Shown: piece after piece, positions 1-8,430 of the stretch
Layout: every line of letters begins with the position of its first letter
Numbering within the stretch: the first letter of the stretch is position 1
Translations under genes and position numbers: made by a program
The notes under the pieces: model-generated
What the model was told of the DNA's origin: nothing
The model's database searches: none
What the model saw: only the letters and a program-made list of their open reading frames with translations
Assembly (NCBI GenBank): GCA_017347445.1
Contig: AP021856.1
Coordinates: forward strand, 124,001-188,000
Length of the DNA: 64,000 nt
Reading direction: 5' to 3'
DNA from: Candidatus Brocadia pituitae
GTDB taxonomy: Bacteria > Planctomycetota > Brocadiia > Brocadiales > Brocadiaceae

Positions 1-8
1 TTTCTTCG

Positions 9-36
9 CTGGTTCAATCGTCCTCGATTGAACCAG
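9..36. repeat. Perfect 12-bp inverted repeat with 4-nt loop
   Basis: Positions 9-20 and 25-36 are exact reverse complements. No T-run follows on either strand, so a REP-like palindrome is more likely than a strong intrinsic terminator, although it lies just downstream of the glycogen phosphorylase gene on the minus strand. A 14-bp unit is then repeated in tandem at 51-64 and 65-78. Confidence 0.6.
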
Positions 37-123
37 TCGTAGAAAAAACAATGAGCAATTATCAATGAGCAATTATCAATTGATGTTTTTCCATGTAATT
101 GTTCATTCATCATTCTTCATCCC

Positions 124-2634
124 TTACACCGGGCATGGCTTCACCTTCCAGATATCAGCGGCATACTCTGCAATCGTGCGGTCGCTGGAAAATTTTCCTG
201 AACCGGCCACATTCAGAATGGCCTTGCGCGCCCATTCCTGCGGGTTGGCATACAATTCACACAGCCGCTGATCTGCATCGAGATACGCCTTGAGGTCGGC
301 CAGATGCATATAATGGTCGCCCCTGGTCAACAGGGTGTCACGTAACGGCGCAAAAACCCCCGGCTCATATCGGCTGAAATGGTCAGAGAATATCAAGTCG
401 AGTGCTGCGCGCGTTTCTGCATCGTTATCATAGTGCCAGTGCGGATTGTACCAACTGCGGCTGTCGGCTACCTGCTGGGCAGTCAGTCCAAACAGGAAAA
501 AGTTTTCCTCGCCCGCTTCCTCAGCCATTTCAATCGTTGCACCGTCGCGCGTGCCAATCGTCAGCGCTCCGTTCATCATAAACTTCATGTTGCTCGTGCC
601 GCTGGCTTCATAGCCTGCCGTCGAGATTTGGTTGGAAACGTCACTGGCAGGTATGAGTCGCTCCGCAAGTGAAACGCAATAGTCCGGGAGGAACAGGACT
701 TTGAGCCGTCCGCGCACCGCTGGGTCGCCATCGATGGTGCCGGCAAGGTTGTTAATGAATTTGATAATGACCTTTGCCAGCCGGTAGGCAGGCGCCGCTT
801 TGCCGGCGAAGAAAAATGTTCGCGGTTTCATATCCAAATTGGGATTGGCGCGCAACCGGTTGTAAAGCATCACGATGCGCAGCGCATTGAGTAATTGGCG
901 TTTGTATTCGTGGATGCGCTTGACCTGGCAATCGAAGATGCTGTCCGGGTCCACCGTCTGACCATAGCTCGATTTTAGCCAATCGGTAAATTGCACCTTG
1001 GCTGCATGTTTTGCCTTGAGAAAGGCGTCACGGAAACCTTTGTCGTCCGCAAACGGTCTCAGTCTGGCCAGTTGATTAAGGTCGGTAATCCAGCCGTCAC
1101 CGATAGAACTGGTAATCGTAGTGGCCAGTGCCGGATTCGCCAGCAGCAGCCACCGCCGTGGCGTAACGCCGTTGGTTTTGTTATTGAAACGATCCGGAAA
1201 CATTTCTGCAAAATCCCTGACCGTCATCGTACGCAAAAGCTCTGAATGAATTGCGGCCACACCGTTTGTGCTATGCGAGCCGACTATGGCAAGGTTGGCC
1301 ATGCGAATTTTACGAACAGGGACTTCCTCGACAATGCTCATACGGGCGACACGGTCCTCATCGCCGGCAAAGTGAGCGCGAACATCATCAAGTATGCGGC
1401 GATTGATTTCAAGGATGATTTCCAGCAAGCGCGGGAGCATCCTATCAAACCACGCGAGCGGCCACTTTTCAAGGGCTTCCGGCAACAGCGTGTGGTTCGT
1501 ATACGCCAAAGATTTTTGGGTGATATTCCACGCCTGGTCCCATTCGAGATGCGCTTCATCAAGCAGGATGCGCATCAGTTCGGGCACCGCCATCGATGGG
1601 TGTGTGTCGTTCAACTGCAGGGCGACTTTCTCGGGAAGTGTATTCCAGTCGGCATTGCTGCGCTGGAACCGGCGCACAATATCTGCCAGCGAGCAGGCAA
1701 CAAGAAAGTACTCCTGGATAAAGCGCAAACCCTGTCCCATACTCGTGGTGTCGTCGGGATAGAGTACCCGTGTAAGGGACTCAGCCGTCAGTGTCTCAGC
1801 CAAAGCACCGACAAAGTCACCGCTGCTGAATCTCTGAAAATCAAAATAATCCGGGGCGGCAGCGGCCCAGAGCCGCAACGTATTGATCGTCTTGCCTCCG
1901 TACCCTACCACGGGGCGGTCGAACGGGATACCAAGCAGATGGGAAGGCTGGCCGGGAATTGCGCGCAGCGAACCGCCGCATATTTCAAATGAGCAGTTCA
2001 GCTTGACCTCAACCATGTCCTGCAGCCTGGCGACTTCCCATGGGTCGGGCCAGCGAAGCCAGTTGTCAGGCTGTTCGTACTGCCAGCCATCCTTAAGAGA
2101 TTGCTTGAAGATGCCATACTCATAACGAAGGCCGTAACCCATCCCTGGTAGTTGCATCGTGGCCATCGAATCAAGGAAACACGCCGCCAGACGCCCAAGC
2201 CCTCCATTCCCCAGGCCTGCATCAGGTTCCTGTTCGAGTAGCCCTGGCAAATCAATATGCTTCTGCTCAACGGTTTGTCTGGCAAGATCACTGAGCAGGA
2301 GATTCGTAACATTGTTGGCCAGGGAGCGGCCAATGAGAAATTCCATGGAAAGATAATAGATGCGTTTCGGATTCACACGATCATACGTATCCTTCGTGCT
2401 GATCCATCGCTGCGAAAGGATATCCCGCACCGAACGGGCGAATGCCTCAAATTGCTGCCGTGCACCGGCAGTCTTTATATCTCTGATGTTATCAAAGATG
2501 AGGTGTCTCTCATAAAATGCATTGTCAGTGCCTGAAAATTGAATAGGACCGCACCCATATTGTTTGAGGAGATCCGGCCTGGCAACCTGCCCCGAAGGCG
2601 TCACTACGGGGGCTTTCCTGTTTTTTGCACTCAT
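124..2634 (-). CDS. glgP: Glycogen/alpha-glucan phosphorylase (classic type)
   Basis: An 836-aa GT35 phosphorylase that releases glucose-1-phosphate from the ends of glycogen in the cytoplasm. Visible family signatures are the EQEPDAGLGNGGLGRLAACF stretch near residue 130, VALQLNDTHPS in the middle, VKRIHEYKRQLLN near residue 560 and the pyridoxal-phosphate lysine region GTSNMKFMMNG near residue 670. Length is normal for bacterial GlgP (about 800-840 aa). The start is preceded by an AAAGGA Shine-Dalgarno sequence. It is unrelated in subfamily to the second, shorter phosphorylase at 36.8 kb. With glgX at 4.7 kb it forms a glycogen-breakdown set, though the two genes are on opposite strands and separated by a histidine phosphatase and repeats. 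Confidence 0.96.
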   Translation of the reverse strand: MSAKNRKAPVVTPSGQVARPDLLKQYGCGPIQFSGTDNAFYERHLIFDNIRDIKTAGARQQFEAFARSVRDILSQRWISTKDTYDRVNPKRIYYLSMEFLIGRSLANNVTNLLLSDLARQTVEQKHIDLPGLLEQEPDAGLGNGGLGRLAACFLDSMATMQLPGMGYGLRYEYGIFKQSLKDGWQYEQPDNWLRWPDPWEVARLQDMVEVKLNCSFEICGGSLRAIPGQPSHLLGIPFDRPVVGYGGKTINTLRLWAAAAPDYFDFQRFSSGDFVGALAETLTAESLTRVLYPDDTTSMGQGLRFIQEYFLVACSLADIVRRFQRSNADWNTLPEKVALQLNDTHPSMAVPELMRILLDEAHLEWDQAWNITQKSLAYTNHTLLPEALEKWPLAWFDRMLPRLLEIILEINRRILDDVRAHFAGDEDRVARMSIVEEVPVRKIRMANLAIVGSHSTNGVAAIHSELLRTMTVRDFAEMFPDRFNNKTNGVTPRRWLLLANPALATTITSSIGDGWITDLNQLARLRPFADDKGFRDAFLKAKHAAKVQFTDWLKSSYGQTVDPDSIFDCQVKRIHEYKRQLLNALRIVMLYNRLRANPNLDMKPRTFFFAGKAAPAYRLAKVIIKFINNLAGTIDGDPAVRGRLKVLFLPDYCVSLAERLIPASDVSNQISTAGYEASGTSNMKFMMNGALTIGTRDGATIEMAEEAGEENFFLFGLTAQQVADSRSWYNPHWHYDNDAETRAALDLIFSDHFSRYEPGVFAPLRDTLLTRGDHYMHLADLKAYLDADQRLCELYANPQEWARKAILNVAGSGKFSSDRTIAEYAADIWKVKPCPV

Positions 2635-2652
2635 CTCAATATCCTTTCTGAA

Positions 2653-2941
2653 GTTATACTCAAGGTGATCATAGAACGTGCATGTTAAATTGACAGCCGG
2701 GTGGCACGGACAAACTCTGTTTGTCCGTGTTGAACTTGCACGACATGGTTTACAAATTATTTATTTAGAAACTTGGATAGACAATAGTAAGTCAAACCAT
2801 TGCAAGTATAAAGCATTGAGCCGTATTACAAACACACGGACAAGCACAGCTTGTCCGTGCCGCCCGTCCGTGGTTAGATTGTGATGGCTATGGATCAAGT
2901 TCATAAATCAAAACACACATTGTGAACCCCTTGAGTATGCC
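2653..2941 (+). mobile_element. MITE-like element, copy 1 (GTTATACTCAAG ends)
   Basis: A non-coding element of about 289 bp that reappears in inverted orientation at 7428-7703. Similarity covers the whole length, from a GTTATACTCAAG left end to a CTTGAGTAT right end, which are imperfect inverted repeats of each other. Inside are two palindromes built on CACGGACAA/TTGTCCGTG (near 2682-2706 and 2836-2862), a central segment containing TTGGATAGACAATA, and a right part with TTAGATTGTGATGG. There is no reading frame for a transposase, so it would have to be moved in trans. It fills the whole gap between glgP and the next gene. Confidence 0.75.
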
Positions 2942-2962
2942 TGCTTTTTTACTGCGGAGCTA

Positions 2963-3562
2963 TCACGTACCGACGTGATGATCATCATTCCACAACCGTA
3001 TTACCGGATGTGAAAGATCATGTTTATAACCCAGGGTGCTCAGGCTCGCGGTGCTGAGCATAAAATAGGCGCAGGAAACTGTTGGCTCAAGTCCGAGCCA
3101 TCGGACCGTAATGACCCTGATAAAGTGCCCGCTCGAAAAAATCAGTACATTCCCGTTAACCTTGCGCACTCTGTCTACCACCCGATCCGCCCGCGCTGCG
3201 ACCTGAGCCGGTGATTCTCCTCCGGGACAGCCGTCACGGAAGAGCTGCCAATCCGGGTGTTGGTCATGTACCTCACGGGAAAGGCGACCTTCATATTCAC
3301 CATAGTCCCATTCGACCAGGTCGCGGTCGACCTCCGCCATAGCCCCGAAACCGGCCAGTTCACATGTCCGCACAGCCCGCTGCAGCGGACTGGTAAATAC
3401 CTTGGCAAAAGTTATACCTTTCAGACGTTCCCCAAGCCGTCGTGCATTCCGCTCGCCGCGTTCGGTCAGCGGCAAATCGGTAAGACCCGTATACTGCCCC
3501 GTCAGACTCCAGGCCGTTTCACCATGTCTGGCGAGATAAATGATGGGAAGCTCGTCGCTCAT
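2963..3562 (-). CDS. Histidine phosphatase family protein (phosphoglycerate mutase-like)
   Basis: A 199-aa protein of the histidine phosphatase (PGAM) superfamily. The catalytic motif LARHGETAW lies at residues 10-18 and is followed by GQYTGLTDLPLTERGERNA, typical of the GpmB/CobC branch. The acid/base region is present (LVEWDYGEYEG near residue 84), as is the second histidine in FSSGHFIRV near residue 146. A good AAAGGAG ribosome site precedes the ATG. The substrate cannot be read from sequence; sugar phosphates or nucleotides are both possible. Lying between two glycogen genes, a sugar-phosphate role is attractive but only inferred. Confidence 0.85.
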   Translation of the reverse strand: MSDELPIIYLARHGETAWSLTGQYTGLTDLPLTERGERNARRLGERLKGITFAKVFTSPLQRAVRTCELAGFGAMAEVDRDLVEWDYGEYEGRLSREVHDQHPDWQLFRDGCPGGESPAQVAARADRVVDRVRKVNGNVLIFSSGHFIRVITVRWLGLEPTVSCAYFMLSTASLSTLGYKHDLSHPVIRLWNDDHHVGT

Positions 3563-4421
3563 GATTTCCTATCTCCTTTGTCCTGCCCCAAATAAATCGG
3601 AATGCGTAGCGCGGGTGTTGTCCCCGCTGGCGGGAGCTAGGGGGTGGATTTCCACCGCCAAATGCCGGCCACACTTGTCCTCGACATAGATCGGGGAAGG
3701 GATCGGCGCTACAAGCATTGCTAAAAAGGTCAAAATATTATTTGCAAGACACCAATCCGAACGAGTCGCAAAAAACCCCTGTCTGCCCGACAGGCAGGCG
3801 AAGCACAAATTCGTAAGTCAGCTCAACGCTGACAGGATTATTACAACAAAAAAAGCCTTACTACAAAAAGATATTTGCAGTAAACACACAAAGAAAGTTG
3901 TCCTTGCAAGGGCGCTCACCCGCAGCAATCTCTCTGTGACGGTCATTCCGAACAAAGCGGGAAATCCCATGGGTTTGCTTCGCTTGGGCTCGCAATGACC
4001 AGCACATGTCAACGTATTTCATGTGTTTACCATCGTTAAAATATCTTCGGCAGTAAGGCCGTCTTTTGGAAAAACGGTTTAAGCTGTTTAAACAGCTTAA
4101 ACCGCTTAAACCGTTTGCTAAGACCTTGTTACTTTGCGTCCCCTGATCACTCAGGGTTTGCTCGTATCGGAAGTATTGAATTTTAAGTGCCTGTAGTACG
4201 CAACGATACAGGTAACACAAAGAGATGGTTACTGTCAAGCAAAAAATAACCGTACCTGCCTGGCGCGGTGCAGCTAATACCAATTCTCCTTTGTGAAAGC
4301 GGGAGATTGTCTCGGAAAAGACCTTCGCAATGACACTGGCTATGCCTCTGCTGTTCCCATAACAAATACTACGACAAATCGTATTTGCAATCGATGCTGA
4401 AGCTTATATAATAAAGACAAT
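3563..4421. other. Long repeat-rich intergenic region without a credible gene
   Basis: No reading frame here has a recognisable domain or ribosome site. The region holds degenerate repeats: 3597-3705 resembles, in inverted orientation, 4437-4565; a segment near 3990-4013 (CTCGCAATGACCAGCACATG) recurs inverted at 34338-34362; and 4075-4104 is a perfect palindrome. It appears to be a landing zone for small non-coding elements. Confidence 0.6.
4075..4104. repeat. Perfect 30-bp palindrome
   Basis: Positions 4075-4089 (CGGTTTAAGCTGTTT) are the exact reverse complement of 4090-4104, with no loop. A further half-site CTTAAACCGTTT follows directly at 4105-4116. No T-run follows. It could be a protein-binding site or a REP-type unit. 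Confidence 0.75.
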
Positions 4422-4618
4422 GTAACAATAGAGCTTTTTGAAAAGGGTAGCGCCGATCGTTCGGCTGAGCTCACGACGAAGCCCCTTGTGATCGGCATTG
4501 GGCGGGGGAGAAATCCACCTTCCAACCCACGTTAGCTGGGGACACACCCGCGCTGCGCATTCCGTTTTCGATAGGTTTTGCATAAAGGTGCGGGTTTTTT
4601 AAAAAGCTCTGTTGTTAC
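4422..4618. mobile_element. MITE-like element with GTAACAAT ends, copy A
   Basis: An approximately 197-bp non-coding element bounded by near-perfect inverted repeats of about 23 bp: GTAACAATAGAGCTTTTTG on the left and the reverse complement of GTAACAACAGAGCTTTTTA on the right. The same ends are found at 27806-27938, 34056-34271 and 44437-44586. The inner segment is a degenerate repeat (motif GTTCGGCTGAGCTCACG near 4459) and differs from the interiors of the other copies. No coding capacity. Confidence 0.7.
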
Positions 4619-4709
4619 AAGATATGTGTGGTGAGAAAAAGGGTTTTTTCGCATGCTTTCCGACATATACGATCTTAATAACTAAAACACCAAGGAGAAA
4701 GGAGAATAT

Positions 4710-6794
4710 ATGACGCCCGTTGATATCAAGAGCCGTAGCTCACCGCTCGGCGCAACCGTTCGTGGGAACGGTGTAAACTTCAGCGTTTATTCCCGTAATG
4801 CTACCGGCATGGAATTGGTGTTCTTTGATCGCGAAGATGACAAAAAGCCGTCCCGCATTATCCAAATTGATCCTTTTGATCCCTGGTCCGGCCACACCTA
4901 TCATTACTGGCATGTCTTTGTGCCTGGCGTTCGGGAGGGACAACTTTACGGATATCGGGCACGCGGACCGTATGAGCCTGATAAGGGGATGAGGTTTGAT
5001 TCCGCCAAAGTGCTTCTCGATCCCTATGGCCGCGGTGTTGTTGTTCCCGTGAATTACAGCCGGGAAGCTGCCGGCAAAGCAGGCGACAATGCCGCTGTGG
5101 CAATGAAAAGTGTGGTGGTGGATACCGGAAAGTATGACTGGCAGGGAGACGTCCCGCCGAAACAGCCATCCGCGCGTACGATTATTTACGAAATGCATGT
5201 GCGGGGCTTTACCCGCCATCCCAGTTCAGGCCTCCCCGAAAAGACACGAGGCACTTACGCTGGTTTAATTGAGAAGATTCCGTATCTGCAGGAACTCGGT
5301 GTTACTGCGGTCGAATTACTCCCGGTTTTCCAGTACGATGCACAGGATTGTCCGCCGGGACTTATTAACTACTGGGGTTACGCACCGGTATCTTTCTTTG
5401 CACCGCATCAGGCCTACAGTTCGCGCCGGGATCCGCTTGGTCCGGCAGATGAATTTCGCGATATGGTCAAGGCGCTGCACCGGGCGGACATCGAAGTCAT
5501 TCTTGATGTCGTGTTCAACCACACCGCCGAGGGCAACCATGCCGGGCCAACGCTGAGTTTTCGCGGGTTGGACAACAGTATATACTACATCCTCGATCAA
5601 GATCGCACATATTACTCAAATTACAGCGGCACGGGAAACACACTCAACGCCAATCATCCTGTCGTGCGCCGCATGATTGTGGATAGTCTCCGTTATTGGG
5701 TCGAAGAGATGCACGTAGACGGTTTCCGCTTTGATCTTGCATCGATCCTTGCACGCGACGCGTCAGGCGCTCTGATGTCAAACCCGCCCGTACTCTGGGA
5801 TATTGAGTCGGACCCGGTTCTTGCTAGTACAAAGATCATCGCAGAGGCATGGGATGCCGCCGGCCTGTATCAGGTGGGTAGTTTTGTTGGAGATAGTTGG
5901 AAAGAATGGAATGGACGATTTCGCGACGATGTTCGCAGCTTCTTCCGGGGCGAGAAAGGTTCCCTGGCGCGCTTTGCCGACCGGTTGGTGGGAAGTCCCC
6001 AGATATATGGACATGAGAACCGGGAGGCGGAGCAAAGCGTCAACTTCGTGACCTGCCACGATGGTTTTACGCTCAATGACCTCGTTTCCTATGACAACAA
6101 ACATAATGAAGCCAACGGCGAAGACAATCGTGACGGCACAAACGACAATCTCAGCTGGAATTGCGGAACCGAGGGACCTACGGATGATCCGGCAGTGGAA
6201 CAACTGCGGAACCGGCAGGCAAAAAACTTTTTGACGGTCACGTTACTATCGCTCGGGATGCCCATGATTCTCATGGGTGACGAAGTGCGGCGCACCCAGA
6301 ACGGCAATAATAATGCCTATTGTCAGGACAACAATATTGGCTGGTTTGACTGGACACTGGTCACAACACATGCCGATCTGCACCGCTTTGTGCAATTACT
6401 TGTTGCACGAAGACGCCTGCGGGACACGGAGTACGAACAACAGCGGATAAGCCTGAACCAGATGATCGGTGAGGCCAACAAGTCCTGGCACGGCACAAAA
6501 CTTGGCCAGCCGGACTGGGGGGACGATTCGCACAGCATCGCATTCACCGCGGAGCTAAAAAAACAAAGGCTCCTCGTCCACATGATCATGAATGCATACT
6601 GGGAGCCGCTCGACTTCGAACTGCCGCAGGCAGAAAACGGGGGGAAAAACCACTGGCGCCGGTGGATCGACACTGCCCTCGATTCCCCAAATGACATTGC
6701 CGAATGGCAGGTATCGCCACCGATTCCAAATCATCCTTATCAGGCGGCGCCGCGCTCTGTGGTAGTACTCTGGAGAAATACATCCAACGATTAA
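4710..6794 (+). CDS. glgX: Glycogen debranching enzyme GlgX (isoamylase type, GH13)
   Basis: A 694-aa GH13 enzyme that cuts alpha-1,6 branch points of phosphorylase-limit glycogen in the cytoplasm. The N-terminal CBM48-like domain starts with SSPLGATVRGNGVNFSVYSR. The catalytic barrel shows region I VILDVVFNHTAEG (near 265-277), the nucleophile region DGFRFDLASIL (near 340), the acid/base region IIAEAWDA (near 378) and the HDGFTLNDLVSY motif (near 448) typical of GlgX. Length is close to E. coli GlgX (657 aa). A strong AAGGAG repeat precedes the ATG. It pairs functionally with the glucan phosphorylases at 0.1 and 36.8 kb. Confidence 0.95.
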   Translation: MTPVDIKSRSSPLGATVRGNGVNFSVYSRNATGMELVFFDREDDKKPSRIIQIDPFDPWSGHTYHYWHVFVPGVREGQLYGYRARGPYEPDKGMRFDSAKVLLDPYGRGVVVPVNYSREAAGKAGDNAAVAMKSVVVDTGKYDWQGDVPPKQPSARTIIYEMHVRGFTRHPSSGLPEKTRGTYAGLIEKIPYLQELGVTAVELLPVFQYDAQDCPPGLINYWGYAPVSFFAPHQAYSSRRDPLGPADEFRDMVKALHRADIEVILDVVFNHTAEGNHAGPTLSFRGLDNSIYYILDQDRTYYSNYSGTGNTLNANHPVVRRMIVDSLRYWVEEMHVDGFRFDLASILARDASGALMSNPPVLWDIESDPVLASTKIIAEAWDAAGLYQVGSFVGDSWKEWNGRFRDDVRSFFRGEKGSLARFADRLVGSPQIYGHENREAEQSVNFVTCHDGFTLNDLVSYDNKHNEANGEDNRDGTNDNLSWNCGTEGPTDDPAVEQLRNRQAKNFLTVTLLSLGMPMILMGDEVRRTQNGNNNAYCQDNNIGWFDWTLVTTHADLHRFVQLLVARRRLRDTEYEQQRISLNQMIGEANKSWHGTKLGQPDWGDDSHSIAFTAELKKQRLLVHMIMNAYWEPLDFELPQAENGGKNHWRRWIDTALDSPNDIAEWQVSPPIPNHPYQAAPRSVVVLWRNTSND

Positions 6795-6826
6795 CCTGAT
6801 GTTTCGCTTTGAATATCGGTGGGAAA

Positions 6827-7111
6827 ATGGTGCAGCGTGAGGTGCCGGAAAGCTGCGTAGAAAAGTGCCCCGTGGGAAGTGGGTGCGTCGGGAAAGAGCG
6901 GTATCAAAAATATCTAAAAGGCAGTATCACAAGAGATGAAATTGCTGAACATCCCGCAAGCTCACAAAAATTTTCTTCACCTATCTGTGATTCTGCCGAT
7001 AATACGATGATGCTTTCGTGCCACAACAAAACGGAATCTCAGGAAGGTGGGGTATGTCATTATCTTTCAGCTCTTCAGTTTCTGGTATACATGCAGCATT
7101 ACAGGTGTTGA
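6827..7111 (+). CDS. Possible small cysteine-containing protein, unrecognised
   Basis: A 94-aa frame starting ATGGTGCAG behind GGTGGG. Its first half looks protein-like: CVEKCPVGSGCVGKERYQKY is a tight three-cysteine cluster followed by a charged helix (GSITRDEIAEH). The second half is less convincing and overlaps the start of the following flagellar-type gene by 58 nt in another frame. I do not recognise the family. The cysteine cluster could bind a metal or iron-sulphur centre, which is speculation. It may instead be a remnant, because the gap between glgX and the next gene has no other content. Confidence 0.3.
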   Translation: MVQREVPESCVEKCPVGSGCVGKERYQKYLKGSITRDEIAEHPASSQKFSSPICDSADNTMMLSCHNKTESQEGGVCHYLSALQFLVYMQHYRC

Positions 7112-7398
7112 ACGTATCCGCGCATAATGTCGCAAACATGAATACCGATGGGTTTAAAAAACAGCATGCCAACCTGAGCGAAGGTAACCATGGCAGGGTT
7201 ACCGTCAACATTACGGAAGGCGCCGACCCGGGGCCGTTATATCAGCATGCAAATGGGGCTATCGTTGAAGCATCAAACGTTGACATGAATGAAGAAATCC
7301 TCAGGCAGATAAGCGCCAAGCACCTCTTTTCCGCCAACGCCGTTACCTTGAAAACATCCGCAGAAACACAAAAGGGTCTCATAGACCTCCTGGCTTAG
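7054..7398 (+). CDS. Flagellar basal-body rod protein-like (short FlgC/FlgG-type paralogue)
   Basis: A 114-aa protein with the N-terminal rod signature of axial flagellar proteins: short helix, then GIHAALQVLNVSAHNVANMN followed by TDGFKKQ. The C-terminal helix (EEILRQISAKHLFSANAVTLKTSAETQKGLIDLL) matches the other half of the coiled rod pair. The usual central domain is reduced to about 50 residues, so it is at the short, FlgB/FlgC-like end. No other flagellar gene is in the window. The start chosen is the ATG behind GGAAGGTGGGG; an upstream GTG at 7018 would add 12 non-family residues. The isolated position suggests a stray paralogue rather than a core rod subunit. Confidence 0.75.
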   Translation: MSLSFSSSVSGIHAALQVLNVSAHNVANMNTDGFKKQHANLSEGNHGRVTVNITEGADPGPLYQHANGAIVEASNVDMNEEILRQISAKHLFSANAVTLKTSAETQKGLIDLLA

Positions 7399-7427
7399 GA
7401 TTCCTTTTCATATCGAATAATAAGATA

Positions 7428-7703
7428 GTTATACACGAGCGGCTCACTATTTGTGATTTATAAACTTAATACAGAGCCACCATAATCTAACGGGGTGGCA
7501 CGGACAAGCTATGCTTGTCCGTGTTTTTGTAATACTGCTTATTGCTTTGTGCTTGTAATGGTCTGACTTGTATTGTCTATCCAAATTTTAAAATGAATAA
7601 CTCGTAAACAATGTTGTGCAAGTCCAACACGGACAAACGAGTTTGTCCGTGCCACCCTGTTATCAATTTAAAATTCACATTTTATAAGCATCTTGAGTAT
7701 AAC
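7428..7703 (-). mobile_element. MITE-like element, copy 2 (inverted relative to copy 1)
   Basis: The reverse complement of this 276-bp stretch aligns end to end with 2653-2941. Both have the GTTATACTCAAG end, the two CACGGACAA palindromes, the central TTGGATAGACAATA and the TTAGATTATGGTGG segment. The minus-strand orientation given is relative to copy 1. The two copies bracket the histidine phosphatase-glgX-rod gene segment as inverted repeats. Confidence 0.75.
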
Positions 7704-7709
7704 CCACAC

Positions 7710-8327
7710 CTATTTTAGTATATCCTCAAACTGGACAATTCCTGCTCCCATATCTATCAGATGAGTATTCTCCTTGCAATCAAATGTTAAAAGGGTTTTG
7801 CCCCATGAAATTACTTTCTGGCAAAATTGTTCTGTCTTACCGCCCGATGTTGCATGAGCAACAAATATCTGATCAGCTATTGCTGCTACAAACTCATTCC
7901 GTTTCGTGCCAAGTTCTGTTGTAATCCTGTGATGTTTTAGGTCAAATGGTGAGAGAATTAAGAGACGCCCTTCGTTCATTGGCAATCGCCATGTATTTGG
8001 TATCCGCATACCTTCTATGCTCCGGGCAGGACAAATGATGATTGGCTGTGAGCCACGCAGCAAAATCTCCAAAAATTCGCGCTCTATTGGGCTATGAAAG
8101 CCGCCTATGACAGTCACACCGGCTTGTCGCAATTGCTGTGCGAGGTCGTAGGTTTTCAAGATAAGGGTGCCGGGACACTTAACCGAACAGAACAAGGCTA
8201 ATGATTTGTTCTGAAGGATGCTGAGATCTCCCAAAACAGTGATAAATTCTGGTGTGTCATCACCAAGATACGTTTGGAGGTTAACTGGGTAAGAAGGGTT
8301 GCTTTTATGCAATTTTGTTATGTTCAT
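7710..8327 (-). CDS. DprA-like SLOG-domain protein
   Basis: A 205-aa protein made almost only of the Rossmann-like SLOG fold found in the DNA-processing protein DprA. Visible are the opening YPVNLQTYLGDDTPEFITVLGDL, typical of the DprA/Smf lead-in, LALFCSVKCPG as the first strand, VTVIGGFHSPIEREFLEILL (the glycine-rich loop equivalent) and PIIICPARSIEGMRIP. The helix-turn-helix extensions of full DprA are missing, so it belongs to the short stand-alone group. DprA proper protects incoming single-stranded DNA; short homologues often sit in accessory or defence regions. It neighbours a RAYT and its palindromes, and shares no operon. Confidence 0.7.
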   Translation of the reverse strand: MNITKLHKSNPSYPVNLQTYLGDDTPEFITVLGDLSILQNKSLALFCSVKCPGTLILKTYDLAQQLRQAGVTVIGGFHSPIEREFLEILLRGSQPIIICPARSIEGMRIPNTWRLPMNEGRLLILSPFDLKHHRITTELGTKRNEFVAAIADQIFVAHATSGGKTEQFCQKVISWGKTLLTFDCKENTHLIDMGAGIVQFEDILK

Positions 8328-8355
8328 AGGATATTTTTTTCGATTCCTTTTCCTT

Positions 8356-8430
8356 GTAGGGGCGAAGCATTTTTTTTGACAAAATTCCGGTGTACTATAT
8401 TGGATGAGAAAAAAAATGCTTCGCCCCTAC
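8356..8430. repeat. REP-like hairpin, right flank of RAYT 1
   Basis: A 75-bp inverted repeat: GTAGGGGCGAAGCATTTTTT at the left and its complement at the right, with a conserved spacer (AAAATTCCGGTGTA). A near-identical copy stands at 9131-9203 on the other side of the transposase gene. The transposase stop codon TAG (8427-8429) lies inside its right arm. Confidence 0.85.

Noticed and set aside
1246-1992. 248-codon plus-strand frame inside glgP
   Set aside because: Antisense shadow of a well-supported phosphorylase; no ribosome site, no domain.
3569-4525. Several overlapping minus-strand frames of 60-140 codons
   Set aside because: They run through palindromes and dispersed repeats, lack ribosome sites and have no recognisable domain.
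4740-5219. 159-codon minus-strand frame inside glgX
   Set aside because: Antisense shadow of the GlgX gene.
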